DNA of 64,000 nt, from positions 1,116,001 through 1,180,000 of the forward strand of contig NZ_CP093384.1 in assembly GCF_022655055.1 (NCBI RefSeq). Direction: 5' to 3'. The notes under the pieces are model-generated. The model made no database searches. It was not told where the DNA came from and worked only from the letters and a program-made list of their open reading frames with translations. Positions 27,723 through 37,852 of the stretch are shown in pieces; positions within the stretch are counted from its first letter, which is position 1, and each line of letters opens with the position of its first letter. Origin of the DNA: Vagococcus sp. CY52-2 (GTDB lineage: Bacteria > Bacillota > Bacilli > Lactobacillales > Vagococcaceae). The position numbers and the translations under genes are program-made.

Positions 27723-30452
27723 TTATAATAACTCACCAAAACGGTTTACATAGATTTTTTTAACAATCATTACAAGCATTAGATAAGCAACGATAGTCAG
27801 TGCTAAATAAATCCAGTATTGCCCTGGTAATGGCATTAATCCTAAATCTTGACCAAACGCTGTAAATGGTAAGAATGAACCAATTGCAATACCAATAGAC
27901 GTAATCGTTGTTAAAATAAATGATGCTCTACTTTGAATAAATGGTAATTTTGGTGTTCTTAATGTATGAATAACTAATGTTTGAGACCATAATGATTCAA
28001 CAAACCAACCGGCATGGAATACAGCAATAAACAATGCTTGTTGTTCAGCTCCTAATGTGTGATATGACCCACCAACCACTGCTGGACAAATGACAAAATA
28101 CATTAAAGCATACGTTGTAATATCAAACACTGAACTTGTAGGTCCAAGCCACTTCATAAATGACCCAATACGGCTTGCATCCCATTTTTTGGGTTCTTCT
28201 AAATAATCTGCATCCATATTATCCCATGGAATTGACATACAAGAAATATCGTAAATTAAATTCAAGAATAACAATTGAATTGGCAACATTGGTAAAAACG
28301 GTAAGAAGATACTTGCCACAACAACTGAGAACATATTTCCGAAGTTTGAGCTTGCTGTCATTTTGACATATTTCATAATGTTACCAAACGTTGTACGTCC
28401 TGCTAAAATACCTCGTTCTAACACCATTAAGTCTTTTTCTAATAGAATAACATCCGCACTTTCTTTAGCAATATCAACCGCTGTATCTACTGAAATACCC
28501 ACATCAGCTTCTTTCATAGCAGGTGCATCATTAATACCATCACCCATGAAGCCAACAGTGTGACCTGCATCTCGTAATACTTTTACTAAGCGTGTTTTTT
28601 GAGACGGTGTTAATTTAACAAAAATATTGTATTTTTCTGCAATAACTTTTAATTCAACATCATTCATACGAGAAATTTCAGACCCTGTAATTAACTCTTC
28701 ATCTTCTAATCCGACTTGTTTACACACAGATTTAGTGACTAAAGCATTGTCCCCTGTTAATACTTTAACACCAACACCATGCTCTTTTAATGCTTTTAAA
28801 GCGTCTTTCGTTGTTTCTTTTGGTGGATCGAGGAATGCTAAATAGCCAATTAATACCATGTCGCTTTCGTCCTTAACAGAAAACTCACCCACCACACTTG
28901 GATTTGTTTTTTGAGCAACCGCAATCACACGTAATCCATCTTCATTTAGTTCATCCACTGTTTTTAAAATAGTTGATTTAATGTCTTCTGTTAAGGGAAC
29001 CACACTGCCGCGGTAGTCAACATAGCTTGATACGTCAAGCATCTCTTCAACAGCACCTTTAGTAATCATTTGAGTTTTTCCAAACGCATCTTCAATCACA
29101 ACGCTCATGCGACGACGTTGGAAATCAAATGGAATTTCATCGACTTTTTTATACGCATTGACATTCATGTTTAACTCTTCTTCAGCTGATTCTATAATGG
29201 CTTTATCCATTAAGTTTTTTAATCCTGTTTGATAATAACTGTTAAAGAATGCATGTCTTAATACTCTGTCGTCTTCTTTTCCATCAACGTCTAGGTGATA
29301 CTCTAAAATGATTTTGTCTTGTGTCAAAGTTCCCGTTTTATCTGTACACAATACATCAATTGCCCCAAAGTTTTGAATAGAGTTTAAATTTTTAATGATA
29401 GTGCCTTTTTTCGCCATTGTTGACGCACCTTTTACAAGGTTCGTTGTCACAATCATTGGTAACATTTCAGGTGTTAATCCTACTGCAACTGATAAACCAA
29501 ATAGGAATGCTTCTAACCAATCGCCTTTTGTCAAACCATTAATTAAAAATACTGTTGGAGCCATCACCATCATAAAACGAATTAATAACCAGGATGTCTT
29601 TGAAATGCCAACATCAAAACTAGTAATCGTATGTTTTTCGGAAACATCTTTGGCAATTTGACCAAACAGTGTACCATTTCCAACTGCTATGACTAATCCA
29701 ATGGCACTACCACTCACAACATTACTACCCATAAAGGCAATGTTCTCGTAATCTGTTTCTGTGTCTTTGTTTCTCATAGTAAATGTGTCTTTTTTCTCAA
29801 CAGGATAACTTTCACCAGTCATAGCAGCTTGTGAGACGAACAAGTCTTTTGTACGAATCAATCTAACGTCTGCTGGTAACATATCTCCAGCTGATAATTT
29901 AATAATGTCGCCACACACAATTTCTTCGATAGGTAGTTCAACTTCTTCACCTTTTCTTAAGACAGTTGCTGTCACTTTTACCATATTACTAAGCTTTTCA
30001 GCTGCATTATTTGATTTGACTGATTGAATAAGTGTCATAGTTCCACTTAAAACAACCATTGCCACAATGATTAAGACTCCTGTTAAATCTCTTTCATCTG
30101 TTGGAACAATCACATAATCTGTAATAAACGAAATAATAGCTAATGCTAATAGTACTGTCGTAAACGGTGTAAAATATGCTTTTAATACTTCTACAATAAA
30201 TGGTGTTTTCTTTTTATGTGAAATAACATTTTCACCATATTCACCCCTTAATACTTCTGCTTCGTTATTATTTATTCCACTAAGGCTTGTTTTAAATGTT
30301 GAAAATAATTTATCAACGCTTGTTTGTGCAAAAAATTTGTAGTTTGCTGCTTCTTTTTTTTCCATTGTAGTAACCTTCTTTCTCACCAATTGTATCCATA
30401 AGAAACACCCGACCATAAAAAAGAGTATGCCACTCAAATTTGTATGTATCAT
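27723..30452 (-). CDS. mgtA: Magnesium-importing P-type ATPase
   Basis: 909 residues of P3B type: actuator loop [10 protein letters not shown] (T212-G-E-S215), phosphorylated D371 in CTDKTGTLT, hinge [17 protein letters not shown], and C-terminal membrane segments. It imports Mg2+ at low external concentration. An M-box riboswitch upstream confirms the role. The start at 30452 has an excellent RBS (AAGGAGG, 6-bp spacing), which adds 29 residues with a hydrophobic segment (about 9-22) before the more usual-looking start at M30 (30365), which has its own AAGG. Monocistronic after the leader. Confidence 0.93.
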   Translation of the reverse strand: MIHTNLSGILFFMVGCFLWIQLVRKKVTTMEKKEAANYKFFAQTSVDKLFSTFKTSLSGINNNEAEVLRGEYGENVISHKKKTPFIVEVLKAYFTPFTTVLLALAIISFITDYVIVPTDERDLTGVLIIVAMVVLSGTMTLIQSVKSNNAAEKLSNMVKVTATVLRKGEEVELPIEEIVCGDIIKLSAGDMLPADVRLIRTKDLFVSQAAMTGESYPVEKKDTFTMRNKDTETDYENIAFMGSNVVSGSAIGLVIAVGNGTLFGQIAKDVSEKHTITSFDVGISKTSWLLIRFMMVMAPTVFLINGLTKGDWLEAFLFGLSVAVGLTPEMLPMIVTTNLVKGASTMAKKGTIIKNLNSIQNFGAIDVLCTDKTGTLTQDKIILEYHLDVDGKEDDRVLRHAFFNSYYQTGLKNLMDKAIIESAEEELNMNVNAYKKVDEIPFDFQRRRMSVVIEDAFGKTQMITKGAVEEMLDVSSYVDYRGSVVPLTEDIKSTILKTVDELNEDGLRVIAVAQKTNPSVVGEFSVKDESDMVLIGYLAFLDPPKETTKDALKALKEHGVGVKVLTGDNALVTKSVCKQVGLEDEELITGSEISRMNDVELKVIAEKYNIFVKLTPSQKTRLVKVLRDAGHTVGFMGDGINDAPAMKEADVGISVDTAVDIAKESADVILLEKDLMVLERGILAGRTTFGNIMKYVKMTASSNFGNMFSVVVASIFLPFLPMLPIQLLFLNLIYDISCMSIPWDNMDADYLEEPKKWDASRIGSFMKWLGPTSSVFDITTYALMYFVICPAVVGGSYHTLGAEQQALFIAVFHAGWFVESLWSQTLVIHTLRTPKLPFIQSRASFILTTITSIGIAIGSFLPFTAFGQDLGLMPLPGQYWIYLALTIVAYLMLVMIVKKIYVNRFGELL

Positions 30453-30506
30453 GTGTATTCCTCCTTATTATTGGGTCCTTTTGAGAAGTGGTTACAAGCT
30501 ATCAAC

Positions 30507-30605
30507 TTATCTCTCTGAGGTAGAAACAGATAGACAATAATAAACTTTTTTTATTTCCCACTCTTCATGACCCTTATAACTTCGACCGTGACTACTATCT
30601 TCCAT
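30507..30605 (-). CDS. Candidate 32-codon leader ORF of mgtA
   Basis: An ATG at 30605 opens a 32-codon frame ending TAA at 30507-30509. The peptide is polar (begins MEDSSHGRSYKG, contains EEWEIKK, ends STSER). AAAGGAG lies 10 bp upstream. It sits between the riboswitch terminator and the mgtA RBS, so it is made only when the riboswitch allows read-through. It overlaps another candidate leader ORF in a second frame. No homologue is known to me; coding status is unproven. Confidence 0.35.
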   Translation of the reverse strand: MEDSSHGRSYKGHEEWEIKKVYYCLSVSTSER

Positions 30606-30661
30606 GTGTTTCCATCTCCTTTGTTTGCTATTTTTATAAGAATAATAGTTTTAAAAAACAA
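30551..30661 (-). CDS. Candidate 36-codon leader ORF of mgtA (TTG start)
   Basis: A very strong Shine-Dalgarno GGAGGGG (minus strand, 30665-30671) precedes a TTG at 30661 by 3-5 bp, opening 36 codons that end with TAA at 30551-30553. The peptide begins MFFKTIILIKIANK and is hydrophobic then basic. It overlaps the 30507-30605 ORF by 55 bp. At most one of the two may be real. The strength of the SD in an otherwise non-coding leader is the main evidence. Confidence 0.3.
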   Translation of the reverse strand: MFFKTIILIKIANKGDGNTWKIVVTVEVIRVMKSGK

Positions 30662-30691
30662 TTACCCCTCCTTTGATTGATTAGAAAACGC

Positions 30692-30725
30692 AAAAAAACC
30701 TTCCGTCCAAAAACTCGACGAAAGG
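30692..30725 (-). terminator. Rho-independent terminator of the M-box riboswitch
   Basis: 9-bp stem CCTTTCGTC / GACGGAAGG on the minus strand (30717-30725 / 30699-30707), then T7. The loop GAGTTTT (30710-30716) can pair with AAAACTC (30766-30772) at the end of the aptamer, giving a plausible antiterminator. Confidence 0.88.
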
Positions 30726-30749
30726 CGTAAAGACACATTAAATAAATTT

Positions 30750-30915
30750 GTGAGATCCAATCGTTGAGTTTTAGCACTATACAACGTAAAAGTTACCAAG
30801 AACTTTAGCTACGTTAAAGAAAACCTTATATCGATCATCTCTGTTATACCCATTGGCGTCTCTCGACATTTTTGGGCAGTAGCCTATGTTTGTATAGGAG
30901 CCTCACCTAACTAAT
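30750..30915 (-). promoter_or_regulatory. M-box (ykoK leader) magnesium riboswitch aptamer
   Basis: On the minus strand the sequence contains, in order, the conserved M-box blocks GTTAGGTGAGGCTCCTATA, AGGCTACTGCCC, TGTCGAGAGACGCCAATGGG, AACAGAGATGATCG, AAGGTTTTCTTTAACGT and TTGGTAACTTTTACGTT. High Mg2+ compacts the fold and favours the terminator at 30692-30725, lowering mgtA expression. Confidence 0.95.
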
Positions 30916-30935
30916 CTATTTTTCTTACACACAGA

Positions 30936-30964
30936 ACTATATCGTATTAAAAACATTCTGTCAA
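30936..30964 (-). promoter_or_regulatory. Promoter of the mgtA leader
   Basis: -35 TTGACA (30959-30964) and -10 TATAGT (30936-30941) with 17-bp spacing, about 20 bp before the M-box. It lies directly after the mnmA stop. Confidence 0.85.
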
Positions 30965-30976
30965 CACCTTTTTTAA

Positions 30977-32125
<1,149 letters not shown>

Positions 32126-32218
32126 TTATAGATTCTGAAAATCTACTACGATTTGAAGGTCGTATTTTTTCAGTTATTATATTATAGCGTTTTTGCTTAA
32201 TAAAATCATCTCTTTGAC

Positions 32219-32251
32219 ACAAAAAAAGAACTGTCACATGACAGTTCTTTT
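32219..32251 (-). terminator. Terminator of the DUF1831 gene
   Basis: Stem AAAAGAACTGTCA (32224-32236) / 32239-32251, T7 on the minus strand. It separates the desulfurase/DUF1831 unit from mnmA. Confidence 0.85.
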
Positions 32252-32257
32252 ATCATT

Positions 32258-32599
32258 TTATGCTTTTTCAAGGCAATCAAAAGACATTAAATCTTCCATA
32301 ATGTAGTAAAATTGCTCTTGTTTATCTTTTTGATCATCCGATTTAAAAATATTAATCGTTTTTAATCCATTAGCAGTTGTTAAAGACATTTTTAAAGTCT
32401 TTAAGTCTTTTGCTACAGTAATTTTTAATTTTGGACTTTGTTTAGCTTGTGGTGAAATATCTAATGGTCTCACCAATTGTAAATTTCCTGAAGGTGTTGC
32501 TTGGAAACCATAATCTTTAAACGTATAGGCTCTTGCCTTTGGATTTATTTTGTAGAACTGTGGGCACCCTTCTACTGTTGCCTTTTCTAAAAATGACAT
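32258..32599 (-). CDS. DUF1831 family protein
   Basis: 113 residues matching the small Lactobacillales family DUF1831 (PF08866): KINPKARAYTFKDYGFQATPSGNLQLVRPLD and a C-terminal FYYIMEDLMSFDCLEKA. It is regularly found beside a NifS-like desulfurase, as here (59 bp gap). It may have a role in sulfur transfer or amino-acid metabolism, which is inference from context only. RBS TAGGAGGG is strong. Confidence 0.85.
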   Translation of the reverse strand: MSFLEKATVEGCPQFYKINPKARAYTFKDYGFQATPSGNLQLVRPLDISPQAKQSPKLKITVAKDLKTLKMSLTTANGLKTINIFKSDDQKDKQEQFYYIMEDLMSFDCLEKA

Positions 32600-32658
32600 A
32601 ATAACCCTCCTAATAAAATTGATACTTTCATTATAATGACTCTGTCTACAAATACCAA

Positions 32659-33807
32659 CTAATTTTTCAACATTGATTGAATCGTCGATACTAAGGTTTG
32701 TGCAAATTCAATAATTTGCTCTTCTGTCACCCCATAGCCAAAACTCATTCTGACTGATTCTTTAGCTGCATTACTGTCTTTTGAATAAATGGCTTGAATA
32801 ATGCGTGACGGTTTTACGTCTCCTGCACTACATGCAGATCCAATTGATATGGCAAAACCAGCTAAGTCTAAACGAGATAACAAAATGTTATTAGGAACAT
32901 TTTTAAACCAAATGTTTAAAATATGAGGTAATTTATTTTCTGTGTCTCCATTTATCTGATACTCTATATGTTGCTCATCTAATGCCTCTAAAATAAGACG
33001 TTCGAATTGTTTATAATGTTCTTTATTTTCAGCTTTTTTCTCTGCTGTAAGAAGTGATACAGCCGTTTTTAGTCCCACTATTCCAGCAAGATTTTCGGTT
33101 CCTGCTCGTCTTTTTTCTTCTTGGTCACCACCCTGTATTAAAACAGGCGTTGGTTGACCTGAACGAATATAAGTAAACCCAACCCCTTTAGGTCCATTAA
33201 TTTTATGAGCAGAAATGGTCAGATAATCAACTAACAACTCATTCACATCTATTATTTCACTACCAAATGCTTGTACTGCATCTGTATGGAATAAAACATT
33301 TTCTTCATGAAGTAACTGACCAATTTCTTTAATTGGATTTAACGTTCCAATTTCATTGTTTCCATACATTATTGATACTAATATGGTGTCAGGAGTTAAC
33401 GCTTCTTTAATTTGTTCTATTGTAACCTTACCAGTGTTGTCTACTGGTAAAAAAGTCACATCAAATCCTTGCTCCATTAATTTTTTTAGTGGGTTCATTA
33501 CTGCTGAATGCTCAACATTAGTGGTAATGATATGATTCCCTTGATGTTTCATTTGTCTAGCAATATCCAACAACACTGTATTATCACCTTCAGAACCACC
33601 ACCATTAAAGACGATTTCGCGTGACTGTGCACCAATCGAAGAAGCAACGACATCTCTTGCCATATCTAATTCAAACTCAGCTTGGCGACCAAATTGGTGC
33701 ACACTAGATGGATTACCAAATGTTGATGACATAATTCGTGTCATTTCTTCAATCACTTCAGGAACCATCGGAGTCGTTGCGGCATGATCTAAATAAACTG
33801 CTTGCAT
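32659..33807 (-). CDS. Cysteine desulfurase (NifS/IscS-like)
   Basis: About 382 residues. PLP-dependent class V aminotransferase fold: YLDHAATTP, EIVFNGGGSEGDN, FHTDAVQAFG, PLP-Lys in SAHKINGPKG, and the mobile sulfur-accepting Cys loop SIGSACSAGD. It supplies persulfide sulfur, most likely to MnmA for tRNA thiolation given the neighbourhood. The start ATG 33807 has GAGAG about 9 bp upstream; a GTG at 33816 is in frame but weaker. It precedes the DUF1831 gene in the same transcript. Confidence 0.92.
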   Translation of the reverse strand: MQAVYLDHAATTPMVPEVIEEMTRIMSSTFGNPSSVHQFGRQAEFELDMARDVVASSIGAQSREIVFNGGGSEGDNTVLLDIARQMKHQGNHIITTNVEHSAVMNPLKKLMEQGFDVTFLPVDNTGKVTIEQIKEALTPDTILVSIMYGNNEIGTLNPIKEIGQLLHEENVLFHTDAVQAFGSEIIDVNELLVDYLTISAHKINGPKGVGFTYIRSGQPTPVLIQGGDQEEKRRAGTENLAGIVGLKTAVSLLTAEKKAENKEHYKQFERLILEALDEQHIEYQINGDTENKLPHILNIWFKNVPNNILLSRLDLAGFAISIGSACSAGDVKPSRIIQAIYSKDSNAAKESVRMSFGYGVTEEQIIEFAQTLVSTIQSMLKN

Positions 33808-33842
33808 ATTTTTCACTCTCTCATTTTTCTATCTTTTTGTTA

Positions 33843-35378
33843 TTACAATAACGGGGCAAAAACCGATAAACACGCCTGTAAAACTTTTTTAGGGAATGAC
33901 ACGTTTTTTGCTTCTTCTAATGTAATTAATTGACTTAATTTTTCTGTTTCTAAGTGATCTTGTAGGACATCGTCTACTCCTTTCGTTTTATACATCCACA
34001 CACCACATTCAAAATGTAAAAATAAACTACGATAATCTAAATTGACTGTGCCGACAGTTGCATACTCTCCATCCACCACACAGGTTTTAGAATGGATAAA
34101 ACCTGGTGTATATTCATATATTTCTACTCCTGCTTCAATTAGTTGAGCATAGTTTGATTTGGTCACAGCATGGACATACCACTTATCAGGAATATGTGGG
34201 GTAATAATCCTCACATCGACACCACCTTTTGCGGCATTACACAGAGCTTCCATCAATAAATTATCAATGACCAAATAAGGAGTAGTAAAATAGACATAAT
34301 CCGTCGCACGATTGATTAGATTTAAATAGACATTCATTCCAACTGTTTCTCTATCAAATGGAGAATCCACATAAGGTTGATAATATCCTTTTGTTTCCGG
34401 TAGTTCATTGGCCTCATAGATTGGAATAAATTCTTCTACTCTACTTTCAGTTGAATTTACAAAATCCCACATAGATAAAAATAACAAAGAAAATCCCCAT
34501 GCTGCCTCTCCGACAAGTTTGATTGAATTATCTTTCCAATGACCAAAACGCTCAATCGCATTAATGTATTCATCAGCTAAGTTAATCCCACCTGTATAAG
34601 CGATTTTTCCATCAATGACAGTTATTTTCCTATGATTACGATTATTGAAAATTGGAGATAATACAGGAATAAATGGATTAAAAACACAACACTTTATGCC
34701 TTCTTTTCTTAACTTTTTATCATATCCATGAGGTAATGTAAACAAACATCCAAAATCATCATAAATAAATCGAACATCTACACCTTCTCTTGCTTTTTTT
34801 ATCATAATATCAAGAATAGTTTGCCACATTTCACCATCATTAACGATAAAAAATTCCATAAAAATGTATTTTTCAGCTTTTTTTAAATCCTCAATCATGG
34901 CTTCAAAAGCTTGTTCACCCAATGGATAATATTCACTGGTTGTATGTGTAAACAAAGAAGATTCTCCATATTTACTTAAATAATTAGACTGTATTATAGC
35001 ATTTTGATTCCCATCTGTTATTTTTGCTTTTGGCACTGTTCGCTCATTGGCAAGTTGTTCTCTTTCTTGAATGACTTCCATTTTCGTTTTTTCTTTTTTA
35101 CTAAAGCGAACACGTCCAAATACTAAATAAATAACTGTCCCAAAAACAGGAATTAACATAATTGGAATAATCCAAGCAATTTTGTAAGCTGGATTACTTC
35201 GACTATTAATAATTTTTATCACAACAAAACTGGAAATTAATAAATAGAACGTATAAAAATAAACAAAATAATTTTGAAATCTAAACACAATCGCAAATAA
35301 CACACCTAATTGAAGAAGGATTAATAACACAATAATAACAGCTCTGTTTGAGATAACTTTTAATAACTTTTCCATCAA
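33843..35378 (-). CDS. cls: Cardiolipin synthase
   Basis: 511 residues. Two N-terminal membrane helices (about 13-30 and 38-58) with a short phospholipase-D nuclease N-terminal region (AYKIAWIIPIMLIPVFGTVIYLVFG), then two HKD motifs: NHRKITVIDGKIAYTGG and IHSKTCVVDGEYATVGT. It condenses two phosphatidylglycerols to cardiolipin at the membrane. The ATG at 35378 (or its neighbour 35375) follows GGGAGAAATTG. It lies between a desulfurase and an aldo/keto reductase, each with separate signals. Confidence 0.93.
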   Translation of the reverse strand: MMEKLLKVISNRAVIIVLLILLQLGVLFAIVFRFQNYFVYFYTFYLLISSFVVIKIINSRSNPAYKIAWIIPIMLIPVFGTVIYLVFGRVRFSKKEKTKMEVIQEREQLANERTVPKAKITDGNQNAIIQSNYLSKYGESSLFTHTTSEYYPLGEQAFEAMIEDLKKAEKYIFMEFFIVNDGEMWQTILDIMIKKAREGVDVRFIYDDFGCLFTLPHGYDKKLRKEGIKCCVFNPFIPVLSPIFNNRNHRKITVIDGKIAYTGGINLADEYINAIERFGHWKDNSIKLVGEAAWGFSLLFLSMWDFVNSTESRVEEFIPIYEANELPETKGYYQPYVDSPFDRETVGMNVYLNLINRATDYVYFTTPYLVIDNLLMEALCNAAKGGVDVRIITPHIPDKWYVHAVTKSNYAQLIEAGVEIYEYTPGFIHSKTCVVDGEYATVGTVNLDYRSLFLHFECGVWMYKTKGVDDVLQDHLETEKLSQLITLEEAKNVSFPKKVLQACLSVFAPLL

Positions 35379-35407
35379 TTTCTCCCAATCTACTCATCTT
35401 TTTAATG

Positions 35408-35437
35408 AAGAAAAAGGCTCTTAATAAAGAGCCTTTT
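35408..35437 (-). terminator. Terminator of the aldo/keto reductase gene
   Basis: 11-bp stem AAAAGGCTCTT (35412-35422) / 35427-35437 with a 4-nt loop and T-run on the minus strand. Confidence 0.85.
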
Positions 35438-36287
35438 AGAAGGTAACTTCATCCGGATTTCTTGCCTGACCAGCTTTTCCTTGTAAAGCATCAATGAGTC
35501 CCATCTCAAATTCAGATAGTTCAAAATCAAACAACTCAATATTTTCTTTAATTCGACTAGGAGTGACAGACTTAGGAAGTGGCACAAATCCCTTTTGAAG
35601 AGACCAACGTAATACAACTTGTGCTACAGTCTTACCATGCGCTTTAGCGATTTCTTCTAATTCATCTAATTTAAAAATATCACCTGTCCCTAGTGGACTA
35701 TATGCCTCTAGTAAAATCCCCTTATTTTTACAATAACTAACAATTTCTTGTTGTTGATCACTAGGATTTAAATAAATTTGATTCACCACTGGTTGAAAAG
35801 AAGCTATCTCTTCTAACGCCTTCAAATGATGTATCATAAAATTGGAAACGCCGATACTTTTTACTTTTCCAGAGTTGAGAGCTTCTTCCATTGCTTTCCA
35901 AGCACCAGCATTCGCTTCTTGCCAATGGTCCCGATAATCAACTGGATTTGGCCAATGAATTAAATATAAATCTAAATAATCAAGACCTAATCTCTCTAAG
36001 GACTCATCGATAGCCAGTTTTGCTTTATCGTATGAATGATCTTTGTTCCATAACTTTGTGGTAATAAATAATCTTTCACGTGGAATACCACTTTCTTTAA
36101 TTGCTTCGCCTACACTTTCTTCGTTACCATAAATCATTGCTGTGTCAATATGACGATAACCCGCTTCTAGTGCAGATTTTACTGCTTGTTTTGCTATTTC
36201 ACCACTTTCAGCTTGCCACGTACCAAATCCCACTACTGGAATTCTGTTACCATCCTTTAGAGTATAGTAAGTCTGTTCTGTCATCAT
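35436..36287 (-). CDS. Aldo/keto reductase
   Basis: About 284 residues from ATG 36287 (a second ATG follows; RBS AGGGAGG). Catalytic tetrad of the superfamily is visible: Asp in HIDTAMIYGNE, Tyr in the same motif, Lys in TTKLWNKD, His in LYLIHWP. The C-terminal cofactor motif PLPKSVTPSRIKEN indicates NADPH. It is of the 2,5-diketo-gluconate reductase/YvgN type with broad carbonyl substrates. It lies 30 bp downstream of the carboxypeptidase gene, so read-through is possible. Confidence 0.9.
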   Translation of the reverse strand: MMTEQTYYTLKDGNRIPVVGFGTWQAESGEIAKQAVKSALEAGYRHIDTAMIYGNEESVGEAIKESGIPRERLFITTKLWNKDHSYDKAKLAIDESLERLGLDYLDLYLIHWPNPVDYRDHWQEANAGAWKAMEEALNSGKVKSIGVSNFMIHHLKALEEIASFQPVVNQIYLNPSDQQQEIVSYCKNKGILLEAYSPLGTGDIFKLDELEEIAKAHGKTVAQVVLRWSLQKGFVPLPKSVTPSRIKENIELFDFELSEFEMGLIDALQGKAGQARNPDEVTF

Positions 36288-36317
36288 TACATCCTCCCTT
36301 ATTTTTTTCAACGAAAA

Positions 36318-37733
36318 TTACCTTCGAGAATAGCGTTTCATTCTCTCTTTAATCCTTTTTCGTCGGTTTCTTTTAATAATATACCATATTATTAAAAATA
36401 GTAAAAAAATTAAACTAATAAATCCAATAACTATTTCTTTCCAAAATCGTTTTGCTATCTGCAACCATTCAGATTGCGTTGTTGGGATACTTAATGCTAT
36501 TGATTCAACAGGTGTATTTTTTAATGCTTTTTTAACAGAATGTTCTTCTTCTTTTTCTTTATAGGACACTTCCACTACTGGAATAGTCGCTGAAATTTTT
36601 TCTATCCCATTAACAACAAGTACATTGCCATCATCTAAACTCAATGTATAAGATTCATCTTTTTTCACTGTGTCATATAGCGACTTATCTGTCATAATAA
36701 CTTTACCATCTATTTCATGTTCACCAGACTCTAAAATAGTTTTGTATTCATAATGACTGAAGCCGTAATTTAACATTGCATTGGCAAAGGGATGGCGTTT
36801 GTATTCTCCCGTTTGATCTGCCCAATCTCCCACACCTAACACAATCGCGATAAGACGTAAATCCCCTTTTTGGGCTGTCATATCTATATTAAATCCACCC
36901 GAAGGACTCGAACCTGTCTTTAACCCATCTACCCCTTCATAAGAATATTCTAATCCTGGTAGCGAATAATTATACGTGTCAAATGTTTCTTCAAATGGTG
37001 TTCCAAGCATTGATGTCACTTTTGGTGAGTTAGTGATAGTTAAAATATCAGGATATTTGGATAGTAAAAAATAAGTAAATGTTGCTAAATCTCTTGCTGT
37101 TGTTGTATTAGATGCCTCCACTTCTAAGGTTGATGTATCTACCCATTCTGCTGCATACATCCCTTGAAACGCACTAATTTCTGCCCCTGTTATATTAACT
37201 ATTTTAGTATTTGTCATACCTAACTCTTTTGCTGTATCATTCATTTTTTGTAACATTAATACCGCATTTGGTTCAACTAAATCAGCTAACATGACCGTCG
37301 CGACGTTTGAAGAGGGTACAACTGCCATTTTTAGCAATTCTCTTACTGGATAGGAAGCTCCTAACTGAATCTTATTATTACTTAATTGATAAATTTGAGA
37401 AATTGCCACATAGCGCTCGTTGGCTTCAATTGTTGTATCTAGTGTGAGTTGTCCTTCTTCAATTGCTTGATAAACTAAATAAACAACCATCAGCTTCATG
37501 ATACTTGCTGGATTATGTGGCGTATCAGGATTTTCTCCCCACAAGAATTGTCCTGTATTTGCATCTATCAAAACAGCACCTTTTGGTTTATCTGCTTCAT
37601 TGACAGTAAAACCCGATTCATTAATTAAATCCATCATGCTTGGCATCTCTTCTGCTGAAACCTGTGTTACAAATAGAAAACTAAAAAAGATCATTCCCAC
37701 AAATAATCTTTTTAAACACTTTTTTAATACCAT
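36318..37733 (-). CDS. dacA: D-alanyl-D-alanine carboxypeptidase (PBP5/DacA type, S11)
   Basis: About 471 residues from ATG 37733, chosen because AAAGGAG lies 7 bp upstream. Signal peptide ends near residue 27 (VSA|EE). Active-site motifs: S77-I-M-K80, S141-S-N143 and VDGLKTGSS. A PBP5 C-terminal domain and a C-terminal membrane anchor (about 435-455, followed by a very basic tail) complete the family plan. It trims the terminal D-Ala of peptidoglycan pentapeptides outside the cell. Confidence 0.92.
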   Translation of the reverse strand: MVLKKCLKRLFVGMIFFSFLFVTQVSAEEMPSMMDLINESGFTVNEADKPKGAVLIDANTGQFLWGENPDTPHNPASIMKLMVVYLVYQAIEEGQLTLDTTIEANERYVAISQIYQLSNNKIQLGASYPVRELLKMAVVPSSNVATVMLADLVEPNAVLMLQKMNDTAKELGMTNTKIVNITGAEISAFQGMYAAEWVDTSTLEVEASNTTTARDLATFTYFLLSKYPDILTITNSPKVTSMLGTPFEETFDTYNYSLPGLEYSYEGVDGLKTGSSPSGGFNIDMTAQKGDLRLIAIVLGVGDWADQTGEYKRHPFANAMLNYGFSHYEYKTILESGEHEIDGKVIMTDKSLYDTVKKDESYTLSLDDGNVLVVNGIEKISATIPVVEVSYKEKEEEHSVKKALKNTPVESIALSIPTTQSEWLQIAKRFWKEIVIGFISLIFLLFLIIWYIIKRNRRKRIKERMKRYSRR

Positions 37734-37800
37734 CCCAATCTCCTTTAATATATTATCCCATTTATAATACCAAACTTTTATTTGTTTTTCTGTCCTTTTA

Positions 37801-37848
37801 AATAAAAAAACAATTAGCACATGATTATTATCACATACTAATTGTTTT
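37801..37848 (-). terminator. Terminator of pheST
   Basis: 11-bp stem (37807-37817 / 37838-37848) with a 20-nt loop and T7 on the minus strand, just after the pheT stop. Confidence 0.8.
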
Positions 37849-37852
37849 TATA

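Noticed and set aside
35402-35617. 71-codon minus-strand ORF inside the aldo/keto reductase
   Set aside because: Out-of-frame shadow of the conserved cofactor-binding end of the reductase and of its terminator.
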